Below are positions 22,500 to 33,548 of a stretch of DNA of 64,000 bases, one piece after another (within the stretch, counting starts at the first letter, position 1; each line of letters opens with the position of its first letter). The notes beneath the pieces were generated by a model. The model was not told the DNA's origin, did not search any database, and saw nothing but the letters and a program-made list of their open reading frames with translations. The stretch covers positions 3,577,001 through 3,641,000 of the forward strand of contig CM038046.1 of the NCBI GenBank assembly GCA_021397845.1, given 5' to 3'. This DNA comes from Areca catechu. Taxonomy: Eukaryota; Streptophyta; Magnoliopsida; Arecales; Arecaceae. Position numbers and translations under genes: made by a program.

Positions 22500-22925
22500 A
22501 ATTTTCCTTCTGCCCTTCGAGCGTCTGGTAGGATCTTTTTCTCTTGGGAACCCCCTTCTTTGTTTTTCTTCACTGCTTTGATGGGAGCCTCCGGGATAGG
22601 CATGGGGGTGCCGCCTTCGTCGTTCGTGGGTCGAGCTTGGGTTGTTTGGCGGCGGGTGGATTCTTCTATTCCAGGAGCCGAACTTTATGCCGCTTGGACG
22701 GGCATCAGGTTTGCGCGTCTTGTGCTCCAGCTGGATCGGTTAATTTATTGAGGGGGACTTTGCACTATTGTTTCATGGATCAGATAGGCGCAGCGAGCTC
22801 CATCGGCTCACCCTATCATCCGGAACATTGGCATTCTTCTGCAGGATTGCATCTCCTATGAGGTTCGCCATGTATATAGAGAAGCTAACTCAGTTGCTGA
22901 CTGTGTAGCTTTCTATGTTGTTCAT
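22500..22925 (+). pseudogene. LINE RNase H domain remnant
   Basis: Read across two frames, the segment gives a WEPPS...FDGSLRD..GGAAFVVRG start, PGAELYAAWTGIRFA and then VYREANSVADCVAFYV. This is the RNase H domain at the C-terminus of plant L1-type LINE polyproteins, which removes RNA from RNA/DNA hybrids during target-primed integration. Frameshifts break it several times. The reverse transcriptase part is not present upstream. A similar domain lies on the minus strand at 35455-35870. Confidence 0.7.
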
Positions 22926-23099
22926 TGTTGCCGCCAAGACCGTCGTGGTCCGTAGCTGCTGTCGGTGCCGGAGTGCGCTCCTCCTGCCGCCCGACATCCT
23001 CGGGTCCCGGGCCTCTGCGCTGGGTGTGGTCGTCTTGCCGCTCGGTGGTCCTCCGCTCCCAGACCTGCAAGACAGGGTTAGAGACCCGGGCCGGGGTTT

Positions 23100-24330
23100 C
23101 CAGTAGGGACACTCCGACGATCAAGTCAGTGACGATCCAGGGGAACAGATCCTCCTGGTCGGGCCCCTCTTGATGGACTCCACTCTAGGAGGAGTGGAAG
23201 ATGTGTGCGAAGGTGAAAACGTTGCAGGGGGAGAATGATAGCGGGGACCGAGGGGTTCCCAGTTCCTCCGCCTCTTCTTGTATCCCTCGTTTTCCTTCGA
23301 ATATGGTGGTAGTGGCGCTCCACCCTTTTGGTCGGGCTTGCACTTGTGCTCGTGGTGGTGGTGGTGTCGTGCCCCTCTTCCTGGTGGGGGTCGCACTCCC
23401 TCTCCCTTTTTTTTTTTGCTTGTGTGTTGGAGTTGTTGTGTTACCTCTGAGTTTGTTGCAAACTAGGTTACCGTTGGGCGCTTGTCTCGGGATCCCCACC
23501 GGACTATCAGGTGCATGCGGCGATGTTCCGAGGAGTCTTCCCTGATTCATGATAAGGAGAGTTTCAGGCACTCTGGCACTCCTCTTGGTTGTCTCATTCC
23601 ATGAAATTTGGCAGTGCCTTGAGCGACGGGCCGCTGCCCGCGGGATTCGAATCTTCCGGTTGGCTTCTTCTCTTGGATGATTCGAGAGGTTGGTGAGGAG
23701 TGTGGCATCTCGATCAACGTACTGCTTGCCTTTCTGGTATAACTGGCGGTTGCAAATGGTCAGTACGGCCTGGAAGGCGCTTCGGTGCAGTCCTCGGGCG
23801 GTTCGCCGGTGTTCCGGGCTGGTGAGGACCTCATCCGGGTTGGAGCCGAGCTGGGACGGCAAGACTCGCTCCGACATAGACGCTCCGAGCTTGCGGGGGC
23901 GCCTTGGTGGAGGAGGGCGCGCGCTCGGAGAGGCTCCACATCGGTGGGTGAGCTCTTGGCTCGACCTCGACTGCAGGGCACTAGCCTCCGAGGGTCTCGC
24001 TCTGGAGGGCATAAGGCGGACCCGGTCCAGAGGGCACATGCTCGGAGAGGCTCCACATCGGCGAGTGAGCTCTTGGCTCGACCTCGACCGCAGGGCACTA
24101 GCCTCCGAGGGTCTCACTCTGGAGGGTGGAAGGCGGACCCGGTCCAGAGGGCGCGCGCTCGGAGAGGCTCCACATCGACGAGTGAGCTCCTGGCTCGACC
24201 TCGACCGCCGGGCACTAGCCTCCGAGGGTCTCGCTCTGGAGGGCGGAAGGCGGCTCCGACCTTGGCATCCCGATCTCGCGGGCACTACCTGGCGGAGGAC
24301 TGAGCTTGGCTTGTTGTTATGAGGGAGCTC
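23100..24330. repeat. GC-rich repeat block with three 117-bp tandem units; LTR-like part
   Basis: A GC-rich block interrupts the LINE remnant. It begins with GGGACACTCCGACGATCAAGTC (23106-23127), the motif shared with two other LTR remnants in the window. At 23924, 24041 and 24158 the same 117-bp unit (CTCGGAGAGGCTCCACATCG...) starts, giving three near-identical copies. Since 117 is a multiple of three, long open frames run on both strands (minus 23185-24285, 366 codons; plus 23690-24322). They are Arg/Ser/Ala-rich and match no family that I know. I treat them as repeat by-products. Confidence 0.6.
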
Positions 24331-24399
24331 AGCTCAGCTCGGTAGTGGGATCCGGGCTGGAGAATCGATGTAGCGTCTTTTCTTGACATGGCGCATGCC

Positions 24400-24585
24400 G
24401 GTTCCTCCACGTCAGCGATCCCTTCACATCAACATACTGTTTTTGTAGTTTGATCGGACTGACACACTGCTCCTGTACAGCTTAGAAATATCTTACTGTC
24501 CGATTATCTAGATTGTATTGATTCTTGTTTCTTGCAATGAATGCGCCGTCTTATTTATAATTTTTTTTTTAAAAAAAAAATCATC
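24400..24585 (+). mobile_element. LINE-like 3' tail
   Basis: Non-coding sequence ending in TTGCAATGAATGCGCCGTC and an A/T-rich tail, as plant LINE 3' ends often do. It may be the 3' end of the LINE remnant at 22500-22925, separated from it by the GC-rich block. This is an inference. Confidence 0.35.
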
Positions 24586-25437
24586 ATCTAATGTCACCCC
24601 TTAACCCGTTGTGCTGCCGCATGCTCGGTGGCTGAAAGTGGTGGCATAAAGAAGGACCTTAAATCTAATTCGTTGGGTAAGTATATAATTGCCTCCGGGA
24701 TGGTTATTTTTCACTGATATATTTATATCATATGTCATCTCCAATGATCTAGCCGGTCGGTTCTGCTGCTCAAAAATGTCCGTGGATGGCACTAGAGACA
24801 TGATCATATTCAATACCCATCAAGAGTTGAATCTATCCTTTGCGATTCATAAAGACATCGAGGATACGATGGATATACGGTTTGTCAGAATGAGATGGGC
24901 GCAATCTACTTGTGTTGTTGAATGTCTTATCTTTATTTTAACAAGCAAACTAATGATTACCAAGTCATTGTGTCTTAATGGGATGTCGTTGGGCCTAACA
25001 GGACATGAGGCATTGGGCCGGGCCGCCCATGGCCCGGCACGAAATGTCCAATCTGCATCGAACATCTACACGGTACGGTAGAGGAGTTAATAAAACATCA
25101 CTCCAACAACTATTGGTACAAGTAAAAAAACCAAGAGAGACACAGGATGCATCTTGATGGGATAGCAGCTGCATGCATATATTTGACATTGTTTTTCGCA
25201 GAAGAGAGCATCATCTTTACTGTAACCCAGTTACGTAGAAAAAGACTGCTTAAAAACCATTGATACCAGATTGTGGAGCAATATATGCTGCCAAATGAAG
25301 AACCAGTTTCAGATAAGAGTAAGTATAATAGAGATTCCGGCTGTAGAATGTGGGGTGCAGCATAGCAATATTTCCAAAAGATGTATCCAAGTTTGAATCC
25401 ATTATCCAAGTTTGAATCCATTATCCATCAAAGAGGT
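24586..25437. other. Intergenic; nothing recognised
   Basis: No family signature. An 18-bp sequence (TCCAAGTTTGAATCCATT) is repeated in tandem at about 25386-25421, just before the LTR element. Confidence 0.5.
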
Positions 25438-25926
25438 TGCTGGAGCAAACTCGTTCCACGAAATGCCCGGAATCCTTCTTGATACTGCTATGGCAGAAAG
25501 GGAATACTCACCAGGAAAAAGATGGGGCACGCCATCCGCTCCCGTCGCGGAGGCGAGCCCCCAGGGGCTCCACACGAGAGAAAACCAAGAAAGACTAGGA
25601 TTTTAGAGGAAAAAAGGGATCGCGTCTTCTCATCTTATTTTTTCCGACATTCCCATCGTTCTTTATATATAAAATAAAGAAACCCTAGGTCATAACCGAC
25701 CTAGTCCTAAAAAACTCCCCCCTCCGAGTCACATGAAAAAACTCAAATCCGAGCCCATGTATATCCATGTCTCACATGTTTACTCAACCTCAGGCTCAGA
25801 GTATCCCTGGAACATCTCCAGGACCCGCTTGGAACACGCCTCCAAGTCCCAGGAATGACATCCAGCATCCCTGTCATGGTCTCCCAAGTCTCTCCAAAGC
25901 ATGAGAGCACTACGTAAATCCCTACA
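25438..25926 (-). repeat. 3' LTR of the non-autonomous element
   Basis: 489 bp, ending (minus strand) in CTCCAGCA. It aligns along its whole length with 34231-34719 and has scattered substitutions. It carries TATATATAAA-type sequence on the plus strand near 25662-25672, within the LTR. Confidence 0.88.
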
Positions 25927-27697
25927 ATTTTCATCTTGGTGCCCTCAAGCTTTGGCAAACCTGGCAATGTCCTCCACGCACAATCTTACTGTAACTGCGT
26001 GTCTTGACAGCTTGTGTGGATATCCTTACCTCTGCCAACACTCTTTAGCTGCTGAATTCACCTGGAGGCCTTTGGGAAGACCACCTCCACAGCTGAAAAC
26101 CCTCGCTTGTATCCTAGCACCACCGATTGTAGCCTTCCTTCTGCATGGCAGCTGCATCAGTCTGTTCTTGGACTTCCCTGGAGAGAACCAGCAAACCTGA
26201 ACCGGCACCCGCTGTAACTGGAGCTCTACCTGACACCATCATCTCAGAGCCACGCCAATCTCCACACACTCTGCTCCACCTGGCTAAGTGCACCCCTGGT
26301 ACTCGTGCTAGGATATGGTCATCCCTGCACCTCCCGCTCTGAACTCGTGTCAAAATCTGCTCCACCAGTGAAGCCACCTATCACTGGTGCTCCACCAGAG
26401 ACTGAAGTCCCCATTATGCCACAGAAAAAAAAATCCGGAGGCCAGCAACTCAACGCTTCCCTGCTGAGCCTGCACCTGAACCTCGTACCTAGTCGCACCT
26501 CCTCGGATCCTCCGCATCACCGTGGATCCCTCCGAGATCGTTTTGGATACACTGCATCCTCGCAGGAACCTCCGAAACCCGGGAGCTCATCCCAACTCCT
26601 CTAACCCAGCGACTGACCCAGCAACCATCTCCAGCGGCTGCTCCATCATGTCCTAGCCTGTCTCCCGGCTGCATGATATCCCTGGTACTCCTTGAGACCT
26701 ATCCCCGGTCTCCCTGAGCTGCCAACCCCATCAGCTCCGGTCTCTGTCCCTAGGCAAAAGTCGCCATACCAGGACACTTCCGACTGCCCGATACCTCCGA
26801 CACTCCTTGAGACTGTCTTTTGTCTCCTGTCTCCCTGAGCTGCCCCTGGCACCGCCTTTGCTGATGTACTCTGGTCTCGTTGAGATATCCATCTCTCGAG
26901 ACCCACCTCCAACCACGCGGGATACCACCCACGTCCAGCTCCATCATGATCAAGGTAGCTGGAGTACTACCAATCGTTCTCTTCCATAGTGACCAAGAAC
27001 CTGGTCCACTACCGATGGAGCTACCACTCATGCTCTGAAAGATCCTCGGTATGTATTGCTCCACCTGTGCTAAACTACAGATCACCCGACCTGTAATCAC
27101 TCCATATCACAGACCCTGCAGCTCTGCACCACCGTCGCGAGCTCCTGCACCACAGGATCCATCATCCTCGGTGAGATCCACATAACCAGCAAACCTTCAC
27201 ACTGCTCCCAACACCATGACCCTCTGTCTGCCAGGGAGAGCTGAAGATGGAACCAACCTGCTCATGCTGCTCGCACACATGGCCACTGCATCGCGATCTC
27301 CACATACCCTATAAATTGACTCCATCACCAGATCCAACCTAGCTCAACATGAAGAGCTCGAAAAATAGAGTCCAACGATGCAGACGGGGCTCAAATCAGA
27401 GTTCAATTTAGCCCGGAATCGCTGAAAAAACCATCAGCATGACTTTTAGAGCATAGAGTGACCTAAGATCCTTGAACTGCCGGTCCACCGTGAACCAGCC
27501 CGCTGGTCTACGCGCGCTAAGCCGGTCTACCGGCTGCCATGGCTATCAGTCCACGGCAGAAACCGTGGACCACAGCTCCTCCGGCCACTGCCGTCGCCCC
27601 CCCGACCGCCGCGCCGCACCGCACCTCGGCGACTACCCGCCACCGTGCAGCACCTTCGACGAGTGCCCCGCAGCCATCCGCGCATCCGGTGACTGAC
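25927..27697 (-). other. Internal non-coding part of the minus-strand LTR element (3' half)
   Basis: GC-moderate sequence with many short frames in both directions but none with gag, protease, integrase or reverse transcriptase motifs. The nested chromovirus joins at 27698. The last part before the LTR (minus strand) reads through a GTGGAGGACATTGCC segment that I cannot assign. Confidence 0.6.
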
Positions 27698-28257
27698 TGT
27701 TAGGGCCATTTGCAAAGCACTTTGCTTGGCCATGGCCTCTGACTCGGTCTTGTACATATCTTGCAATAAGATGTCATGAGCAACTACCGCTAGGGCATTT
27801 TTCCTTTGTTTTGCCCTGTTTTATAGGTTTTTCATTGTGTCGGGGCTTCTTACGATGAACCAGAAGAACGCAAGTCTTCTCGATACCTTGGAACCCCCGA
27901 GGTGGGATTTGGCGGGATGCTCCGCTTGTATAGTATCGAGAGGGTGAGCGAGAACAATTGTGGGCCGATTTCCTGGTGGATTCTTGCGGTTCATCGTTGC
28001 CTCCTCTGCCTTCTGAGCCCTTAGAATAGGTCTAATGGTAGTTGCATTTTGCTTGTAATCTCTCCATTTACATTAATGAAAGCATTGGTTTTGCCTTTGT
28101 ACATTTGAGTGTGTTTCCTTGCTATTTTCCTTTTACTGGTTTTGCCTTGGTTACAGCATCGTATTTCTGTCGCTGGCACACATTGGTTGGTTCCATTTTG
28201 CAGGACATTTTGGAGCACCGCACGGGTTTGGCCTATGTAAAGACTAACCCCGTGACA
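27698..28257 (+). repeat. 5' LTR of the chromovirus
   Basis: 560 bp, TGTTAGGG...GTGACA. It aligns with the 3' LTR throughout with scattered substitutions and a few short indels. The primer-binding site follows after two bases. Confidence 0.92.
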
Positions 28258-28259
28258 AG

Positions 28260-28271
28260 TGGTATTAGAGC
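28260..28271 (+). promoter_or_regulatory. Primer-binding site (initiator Met tRNA type)
   Basis: TGGTATTAGAGC differs by one transition from the common plant TGGTATCAGAGC. It sits two bases after the 5' LTR. Confidence 0.85.
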
Positions 28272-28423
28272 TGGTTCGGCTGTGGATATTAGCGCAACGC
28301 ACATGGGTTGCAGGAACGAGGGAGAGATGAGCGGGACGGTGCGCGATGAGGCGACGGTTGCCTCACCCATCCCAATAGATGTACAAGCTGATAATGCAAA
28401 GTCATGAAGCTACAAGGAGCGGA

Positions 28424-29368
28424 TGTCCGCATTGGAGGTGCAGTTGGCCGAAATGGATGAGAGCATGGCTCATCTATTCTCAATGGTGGACCATTTTGCA
28501 AACTTGGAGTTGAGTCAGGAGCAGCTTGTGGAGACTGTGGATAATCTCAGTGACAATACTAAAGAGTCTGTCATGCTCTTATGGGAGCAATTGAATGATC
28601 TGACCACCAGGGTTGCAGTGCTGACTCGGCAGTAGGTAACATGCCAGCTCCAGGTGTTGCGGAAGGCGGGGCAAGCCGGATAAGAGCACCAGAACCTAGA
28701 AGTTACAATGGAGCTCGTGATGCAAAGGAGTTAGAGAACTTCCTGTTTGATGTTGAGCAGTACTTTCGGGTGGTGCGCCTGACTCCGAGGAGACAAAGGT
28801 CATCTTGGCTACCATGTACCTGACCGGGGATGCCAAACTATGGTGGCGAACTCGGTATGAGGATATGCAGTCGGGTCGATGCATCATTGCCAACTGGGAG
28901 GACCTAAAGAGGGAGATCAAGGCTCAGTTTTTGCTAGAAAATATGGACTTTATTGCTCGGCGAAACTTAAGGCATCTCCATCATACAGGAACTGTGCGAG
29001 AATATGTGAAGCAGTTCTCTGCATTGATGTTGGACATTAGGGATATGTCCGAGAAAGACAAGCTATTCCACTTCTTGGAAGGTTTGAAGCCATGGGCCCA
29101 GCAGGAGTTGCAACGGAGGGGTGTCATCGACTTGGCATCTGCTCAAGCCGTAGCTAAGCGCTTGACATATTTCCTCCCCTCTGACCACCAGAAGAAGAAG
29201 GCCATGACAAATACCTCTAAGAATCCAAAGCTGTCAAAAGAAAAGGGTGTGGGGAATGAGAAGAAGAAAGACTTTAAAACTAAGGGGCCATAGCCATCAA
29301 GGAACCCAAAGTCTGGGTGCTTTCTATGTGGAGGGCCACACATGGTGAAGAACTGTCTCCAGAAATAG
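28424..29368 (+). pseudogene. Chromovirus gag with CCHC zinc knuckle, disabled
   Basis: Coding resemblance begins with a coiled-coil-like acidic segment (28424-28635, closed by TAG), continues in another frame (28641-28790) and then in the main frame from 28805. The capsid-type part includes YLTGDAKLWWRTRYED, KREIKAQFLLENMDF and LHHTGTVREYVKQF. A zinc knuckle at 29318-29356 reads C-x2-C-x4-H-x4-C (CFLCGGPHMVKNC) and would bind RNA in the virus-like particle. A frameshift near 28790 and TAG codons at 29291 and 29366 disable it. Confidence 0.88.
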
Positions 29369-30019
29369 GCTCTCAATGCCTTGCAAGCCAATGTGCAGCG
29401 GAGCCAAGTTAAACTAGAAGACCTTAGCAGCGATAGTGAGGAGGAACAGGTTGAGGGTCCTAGGATGGGTGCTCTCAGGCTACTCAATGCTATCAAGGGT
29501 CAAGTGGGGGAGTAGTCCAAGCCATCCAAGCTGTAGCAGCCAAAGCAGCAGCAGCGGTCGAAACCATACCAAACTCTCCAACATGCTAGTCGGCGAACCA
29601 ATGAACTCATGTATGTGCAAGTAGAGCTCAATGATCGTGTAACCGAAGCAATGGTGGACACTGGGACAACCCACAACTTTGTTGCTGATCGGGAGGCCAC
29701 TCGCCTTAGATTGAAGCTGGAAGGGGATTCCAGTAGAATGAAGGCAGTGGACTCATAAGCTCGGCCCATTGTTGGACTTGCAAGGGAGGTGCCAATGCGA
29801 GTCGGAACCTGGTATGGGAAAGCCAATTTCATGGCTGTACCGCTAGATGATTTCCAGGTGATTTTGGGCATGGAGTTCCTTCAAGCAGCTAGGGTGGTCC
29901 CAATGCCATTTCTTGATGCACTATGCATGATGGGGGATGAGTCCCCTTATGTTGTCCCTGTTGCTCGGCGGACTCAAGAAGGGATGTAGCATATATCTTC
30001 GCTTCAGTTAAAGAGGGGA
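29369..30019 (+). pseudogene. Chromovirus aspartic protease region, disabled
   Basis: The retroviral-type protease active site is at 29657-29665 (AMVDTGTTHNFV), followed by the family's ILGMEFL motif near 29865. It lies in the same frame as gag and the reverse transcriptase. Stops at 29513, 29534, 29756 and 29987 interrupt it. In a working element the protease cuts the gag-pol polyprotein. Confidence 0.85.
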
Positions 30020-31012
30020 ATGAAGAAAGGAGAGTTAACCTATGTGGCTGCTATGAAGTTAGAGTCAGAAGCTAAAGACATGGGTCCTTTGCCTCCTGGG
30101 GTGGCTAAAGTCCTTCAGGATTTTGAAGATGTAATGCCTCCCGAGTTGCCGAAGACTTTGCCGCCGCGGCGGGCGGTGGACCACAAAATTGAGCTGGAGG
30201 TGGGCACAAAGCCTCCTGCTCATCCGCCTTATCGTATGGCTCCATCGAAGCTTGCAGAACTCAGGAAACAGCTTGATGAGCTGCTAAAGGGAGGACTCAT
30301 TCGCAGCTCAAAAGCCCCCTTTGGAGCTCCAATTCTATTTCAGAATAAACATGATAGGAGTCTTCGATTGTGTATGGATTATCGGGCCCTGAACAATGTG
30401 CCTGTGAAGAACAAGTATCCAATTCCTTTGATTGCAGACTTGTTCGATCAGCTGGGTGAAGCCCGATATTTTTCCAAGCTGGATTTGAGATCTGGGTATT
30501 GGCAAGTCCGGATCGCAGAGGGAGATGAAGGCAAGACTACATGTGTGATAAGGTACGGGGCATTTGAATTCTTGGTGATGCCCTTCGAATTGACTAATGC
30601 CCCAGCTATCTTTTGCACACTAATGAACCAGCTGTTCCATGACTATCTTGACAAATTCGTGGTGGTGTACCTTGATGATATTGTCGTATATAGTCAGACA
30701 CTGGAGGACCATGAGAAGCACTTGCAGATCATCCTTCAAGTTCTGCGGGAGAACTCCTTCTATGTGAAGAAGGAGAAGTGCTACTTTGCCTATGAAGAGA
30801 TTTTGTTCTTGGGACATCGTATTAGTGGTGGCATGATCCGCATGGACCAGGAGAAGGTCCAGGCTATACAAGAGTGGCAGGCCCCTACTAAAGTGACAGA
30901 GTTGCGATCTTTCCTGGGGCTTGTTAACTACTATAGGCGGTTCATCGCAGGCTACTCTCATCGAGCTACACCACTAATAGAACTATTGAAGAAGGATCAA
31001 TCATGGGATTGA
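30020..31012 (+). pseudogene. Chromovirus reverse transcriptase domain (open, part of a broken polyprotein)
   Basis: A 330-codon open stretch holds the whole polymerase core: MDYRALNNVPVKNKYPIPLI, FSKLDLRSGYWQVRI, FEFLVMPFELTNAPAIF and the catalytic YLDDIVVYS (30668-30694). RT-connection motifs FLGHRIS and LRSFLGLVNYYRRFI follow. The catalytic aspartates are present. TGA at 31010-31012 replaces the usual Trp codon, so the domain is cut off from RNase H and integrase. The start Met is incidental; the real product would be part of gag-pol. Confidence 0.92.
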
Positions 31013-31520
31013 TCTTTGAAGTGCCAAGAAGCTTTCAAGGAGCTGAAAGCTGCTGTAATGGAGGAGCCCATGCTATGACTTCCAGATCATAACTTATCCT
31101 TCGAAGTCCATACAGATGGCTCAGACTTTGCTATTGGAGGAGTCCTTGTTTAGGAGGGTCATCCAGTGGCATTTGAAAGTCGAAAGTTGAATGACATAGA
31201 GAGGCGATATACTGTTTATGAGAAGGAGATGACAACGGTGGTTTACTGTCTAAGGGTGTGGAGGCACTATCTCCTTGGGTCATGATTCGTGGTGCGGACC
31301 GATAATGTGGCCCTTAGCTACTTCCAAACACAAAAGAAACTGTCTCCAAAACAGGCCCGCTAGCAGGACTTCTTAGTGGAGTTTGATATGACCTTGGAAT
31401 ATAAACCATGGCATATGAACCAAGTGGCCGATGCTCTGAGCCGAAAGGCGGAGCTTGCTGCTCTAAAGGGGATGGAGCAAGGGCGAGTTAACCAAGTGCA
31501 AGCAACTTTGCTGCCAAAAA
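31013..31520 (+). pseudogene. Chromovirus RNase H domain, disabled
   Basis: The frame continues with FEVHTDGSDFAIGGVLV, RRYTVYEKEM and RTDNVALSYF and then NQVADALSRK at the end. These are the typical Ty3/gypsy RNase H landmarks including the DG and YEKE acids. Stops at 31076, 31151, 31283 and 31361 break it without any indel. Confidence 0.88.
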
Positions 31521-32360
31521 TTTGAGATGAACTGCTGAAGGATTCCACAGCTGTCACTCTAAAGTAGCTCATTGATGAAGGGAAGGCACGGCGATTCTGG
31601 TCCGAAGATGGGCTCATTCTGACAAAAGGATGTCGGGTGTATGTGCCTCGGGTGGACAACCTTAGAAGGGAACTATTGTGAGAATGTCATGACACTTTTT
31701 GGGCTAGTCACACAGGAATGCATCGAACTCTTGCCCTCTTGGAGAGGGCATACTACCGGCCAAGGATGGGGGAGGATGTGGAAAATTATATCCGGACGTG
31801 CCTCATTTGCCAACAGGACAAGGTGGAGCGAAGCAAGCCTAGTGGGCTCCTTGAACCTTTGCCTGTACCGGAGCGGCCATGGGAGAGCATCTCGATGGAC
31901 TTCATCTCGAGCTTGCCAAAGGTGGGGGAGTATGGGTCGATCCTGGTGGTGGTGGATCGATTCTCGAAATATAGCATCTTCATCCCCGCACCCTTGCATT
32001 ATTTTGCGGAGGATGCAGCTCGACTCTTCTTGAAGCATATGGTGAAGTATTGGGGTATCCCTCAGAAGATTGTCAGTGACAGAGATTCCAGGTTCTTAGA
32101 GAGATTTTGGACTGGGCTTTCAAGCTGTTGGGGTCCAAGTTGTACTTCTCTATTAGCCTTCATCCTCAAACTGACGACCAAATCAAAAGAATAAATGCTC
32201 TTTTGGAGCAGTATTTGAGGCACTTTGTAAGTGCCAACCAAAGGGATTGGGTGAAGTTGATGGACATAGCCCAATTCTCCTACAACTTGCAGCGGAGCTC
32301 TGCATCAGGCAAGAGCCCCTTTGAAATCATCACTGGACTCAACTCTCCACTCCGCACACT
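31521..32360 (+). pseudogene. Chromovirus integrase domain, disabled
   Basis: The HHCC zinc-binding part (HTGMHRTLALLERAYYRP...CLICQQDK) and the catalytic core (ISMDFISSLPKV, VVVDRFSKYSIFIP, IVSDRDSRFLERFW, then LHPQTDDQIKRINALLEQYL) are visible. Stops at 31523, 31565 and 31679 and a frameshift close to 32110 disable it. The third catalytic acid region is shifted into another frame. Confidence 0.88.
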
Positions 32361-32969
32361 ATGATTGTGGGGTATACTAGAAATAGCCCGTCAGCTTATC
32401 ATCTGGCCAAGGAGTGGCACCGCAATGCTGAGATTGCACAGGCATACCTGGAGAAGGCTTCCAAGAAGATGAAGAAGTGGGCTGATAAAGGAAGGAGACC
32501 TCTAGACTTCAAGAGAGGCGACATGGTACTGGTTAAGCTCCAACCAGCCCAACTCCGATTCTTTTGCAAGGTGTATAAAGGACTGGTTAGCAAGTATGAG
32601 GGTTCCTTCCCTATCATTGAAAGGGTAGGAAATGTCTCCTACCGGGTACAACTTCCTGTATGGCTTAAGATACATCTAGTACTTCATGGAAGTTGTATCA
32701 AACCATATCATGCCGATCTGGAGGATCCCATGAGGAACATGTCAAACCGTCCAACCCCTACAACTACCTCCTTAGAGCGACGGGTTGACAATATTTTGAT
32801 AGATAGAGTCCATGTGTTACCTAATGGCGCACAGGTGATCGAGTACTTGGTGCAGTGGAAAGGACTTCCCAAGTCAGAAGCGAGCTGGGAGCCAGAGGAC
32901 TCGTTGAGGCATGAAGAGGATCGGGTCGAAGCATACAAACAAAGCATGTCGACGAGGACGTCGACCTGA
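32361..32969 (+). pseudogene. Integrase C-terminus with chromodomain
   Basis: After another frame change near 32360, an open stretch of 202 codons carries KKWADKGRRPLDFKRGDMVLVKL and YRVQLP (integrase C-terminal part). A chromodomain follows (RRVDNILIDRVHV...EYLVQWKGLPKSEASWEPE, about 32776-32900). Chromodomains direct integration to marked heterochromatin. The stop TGA at 32967-32969 is just before the polypurine tract. Confidence 0.9.
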
Positions 32970-32972
32970 TCA

Positions 32973-32984
32973 AGTGGGGGAGTC
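32973..32984 (+). promoter_or_regulatory. Polypurine tract of the chromovirus
   Basis: AGTGGGGGAGTC directly precedes the 3' LTR, the usual site for plus-strand priming. Confidence 0.8.
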
Positions 32985-33548
32985 TGTCAGGGCCATTTGC
33001 AAAGCACTTTGCTTGGCTATGGCCTCTGACCCGGTCTTGTACATATCTTGCAATAAGATGTCTTGAGCAACTGCCGCTAGGGTATTTTCCCTTTGTTTTG
33101 CCATGTTTTATGGGTTTTTCCTTGTGTCGGAGCTTCTTGCGATGAACCAGAAGAACGCAAGTTTCCTCGATACTTTGGAACCCCTGGGGTGGGATTTGGC
33201 GGGATGCTCCGCTTGTATAGTATCGGGAGGGTGAGCGAGAACAATTGTGGGCCGGTTCCTGGTGGATTCTTGCGGTTCATCGTTGCCTCCTCTGCCTTCT
33301 GAGCCCTTAGGATAGGTCTAATGGCAGTTGAATTTTGCTTGTAATTTCTCTATTTACATTAATGAAAGCATCGGTTTTGCCTTTGTGCATTTGAGTGTGT
33401 TTCCTTTCCATTTTCCTTTGTCTCTTGTGTGTTTGCCTTGGTTGCAGCATCGTATTTCTGTCGCTGGCACGCATTGGCTGGTTCCATTTTGCAGGGCATT
33501 TTGGAGCGCAGCACGGGTTTGGCCTAAATAAAGTCTAACCCCGTGACA
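32985..33548 (+). repeat. 3' LTR of the chromovirus
   Basis: 564 bp, TGTCAGGG...GTGACA, full-length match to 27698-28257. Confidence 0.92.

Larger units (their letters stand above)
27698..33548 (+). mobile_element. Ty3/gypsy chromovirus, nested, decayed
   Basis: A complete 5.85-kb element: 5' LTR 27698-28257, primer-binding site TGGTATTAGAGC at 28260-28271, gag-pol 28424-32969, polypurine tract AGTGGGGGAGTC at 32973-32984 and 3' LTR 32985-33548. The domain order gag, protease, reverse transcriptase, RNase H, integrase, chromodomain is that of Ty3/gypsy chromoviruses. Short LTRs and total length fit the compact Reina/Galadriel-type lineages, which is an inference from size. Flanks GTGACTGAC before and TGACGG after (counting from 33551) share TGAC, a possible target duplication. 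It lies opposite in strand to the host LTR element, so it inserted later. Confidence 0.92.

Noticed and set aside
23185..24285. 366-codon minus-strand frame
   Set aside because: The length is explained by the three 117-bp units and high GC. The composition is Arg/Ser/Pro-rich, and overlapping frames on the other strand are also long.
28633..31681. Idea that TAG/TGA are read as sense or read through in the chromovirus
   Set aside because: Plant nuclear genes use the standard code, the stops are scattered over all domains and all three stop codons occur; decay by transitions is simpler.
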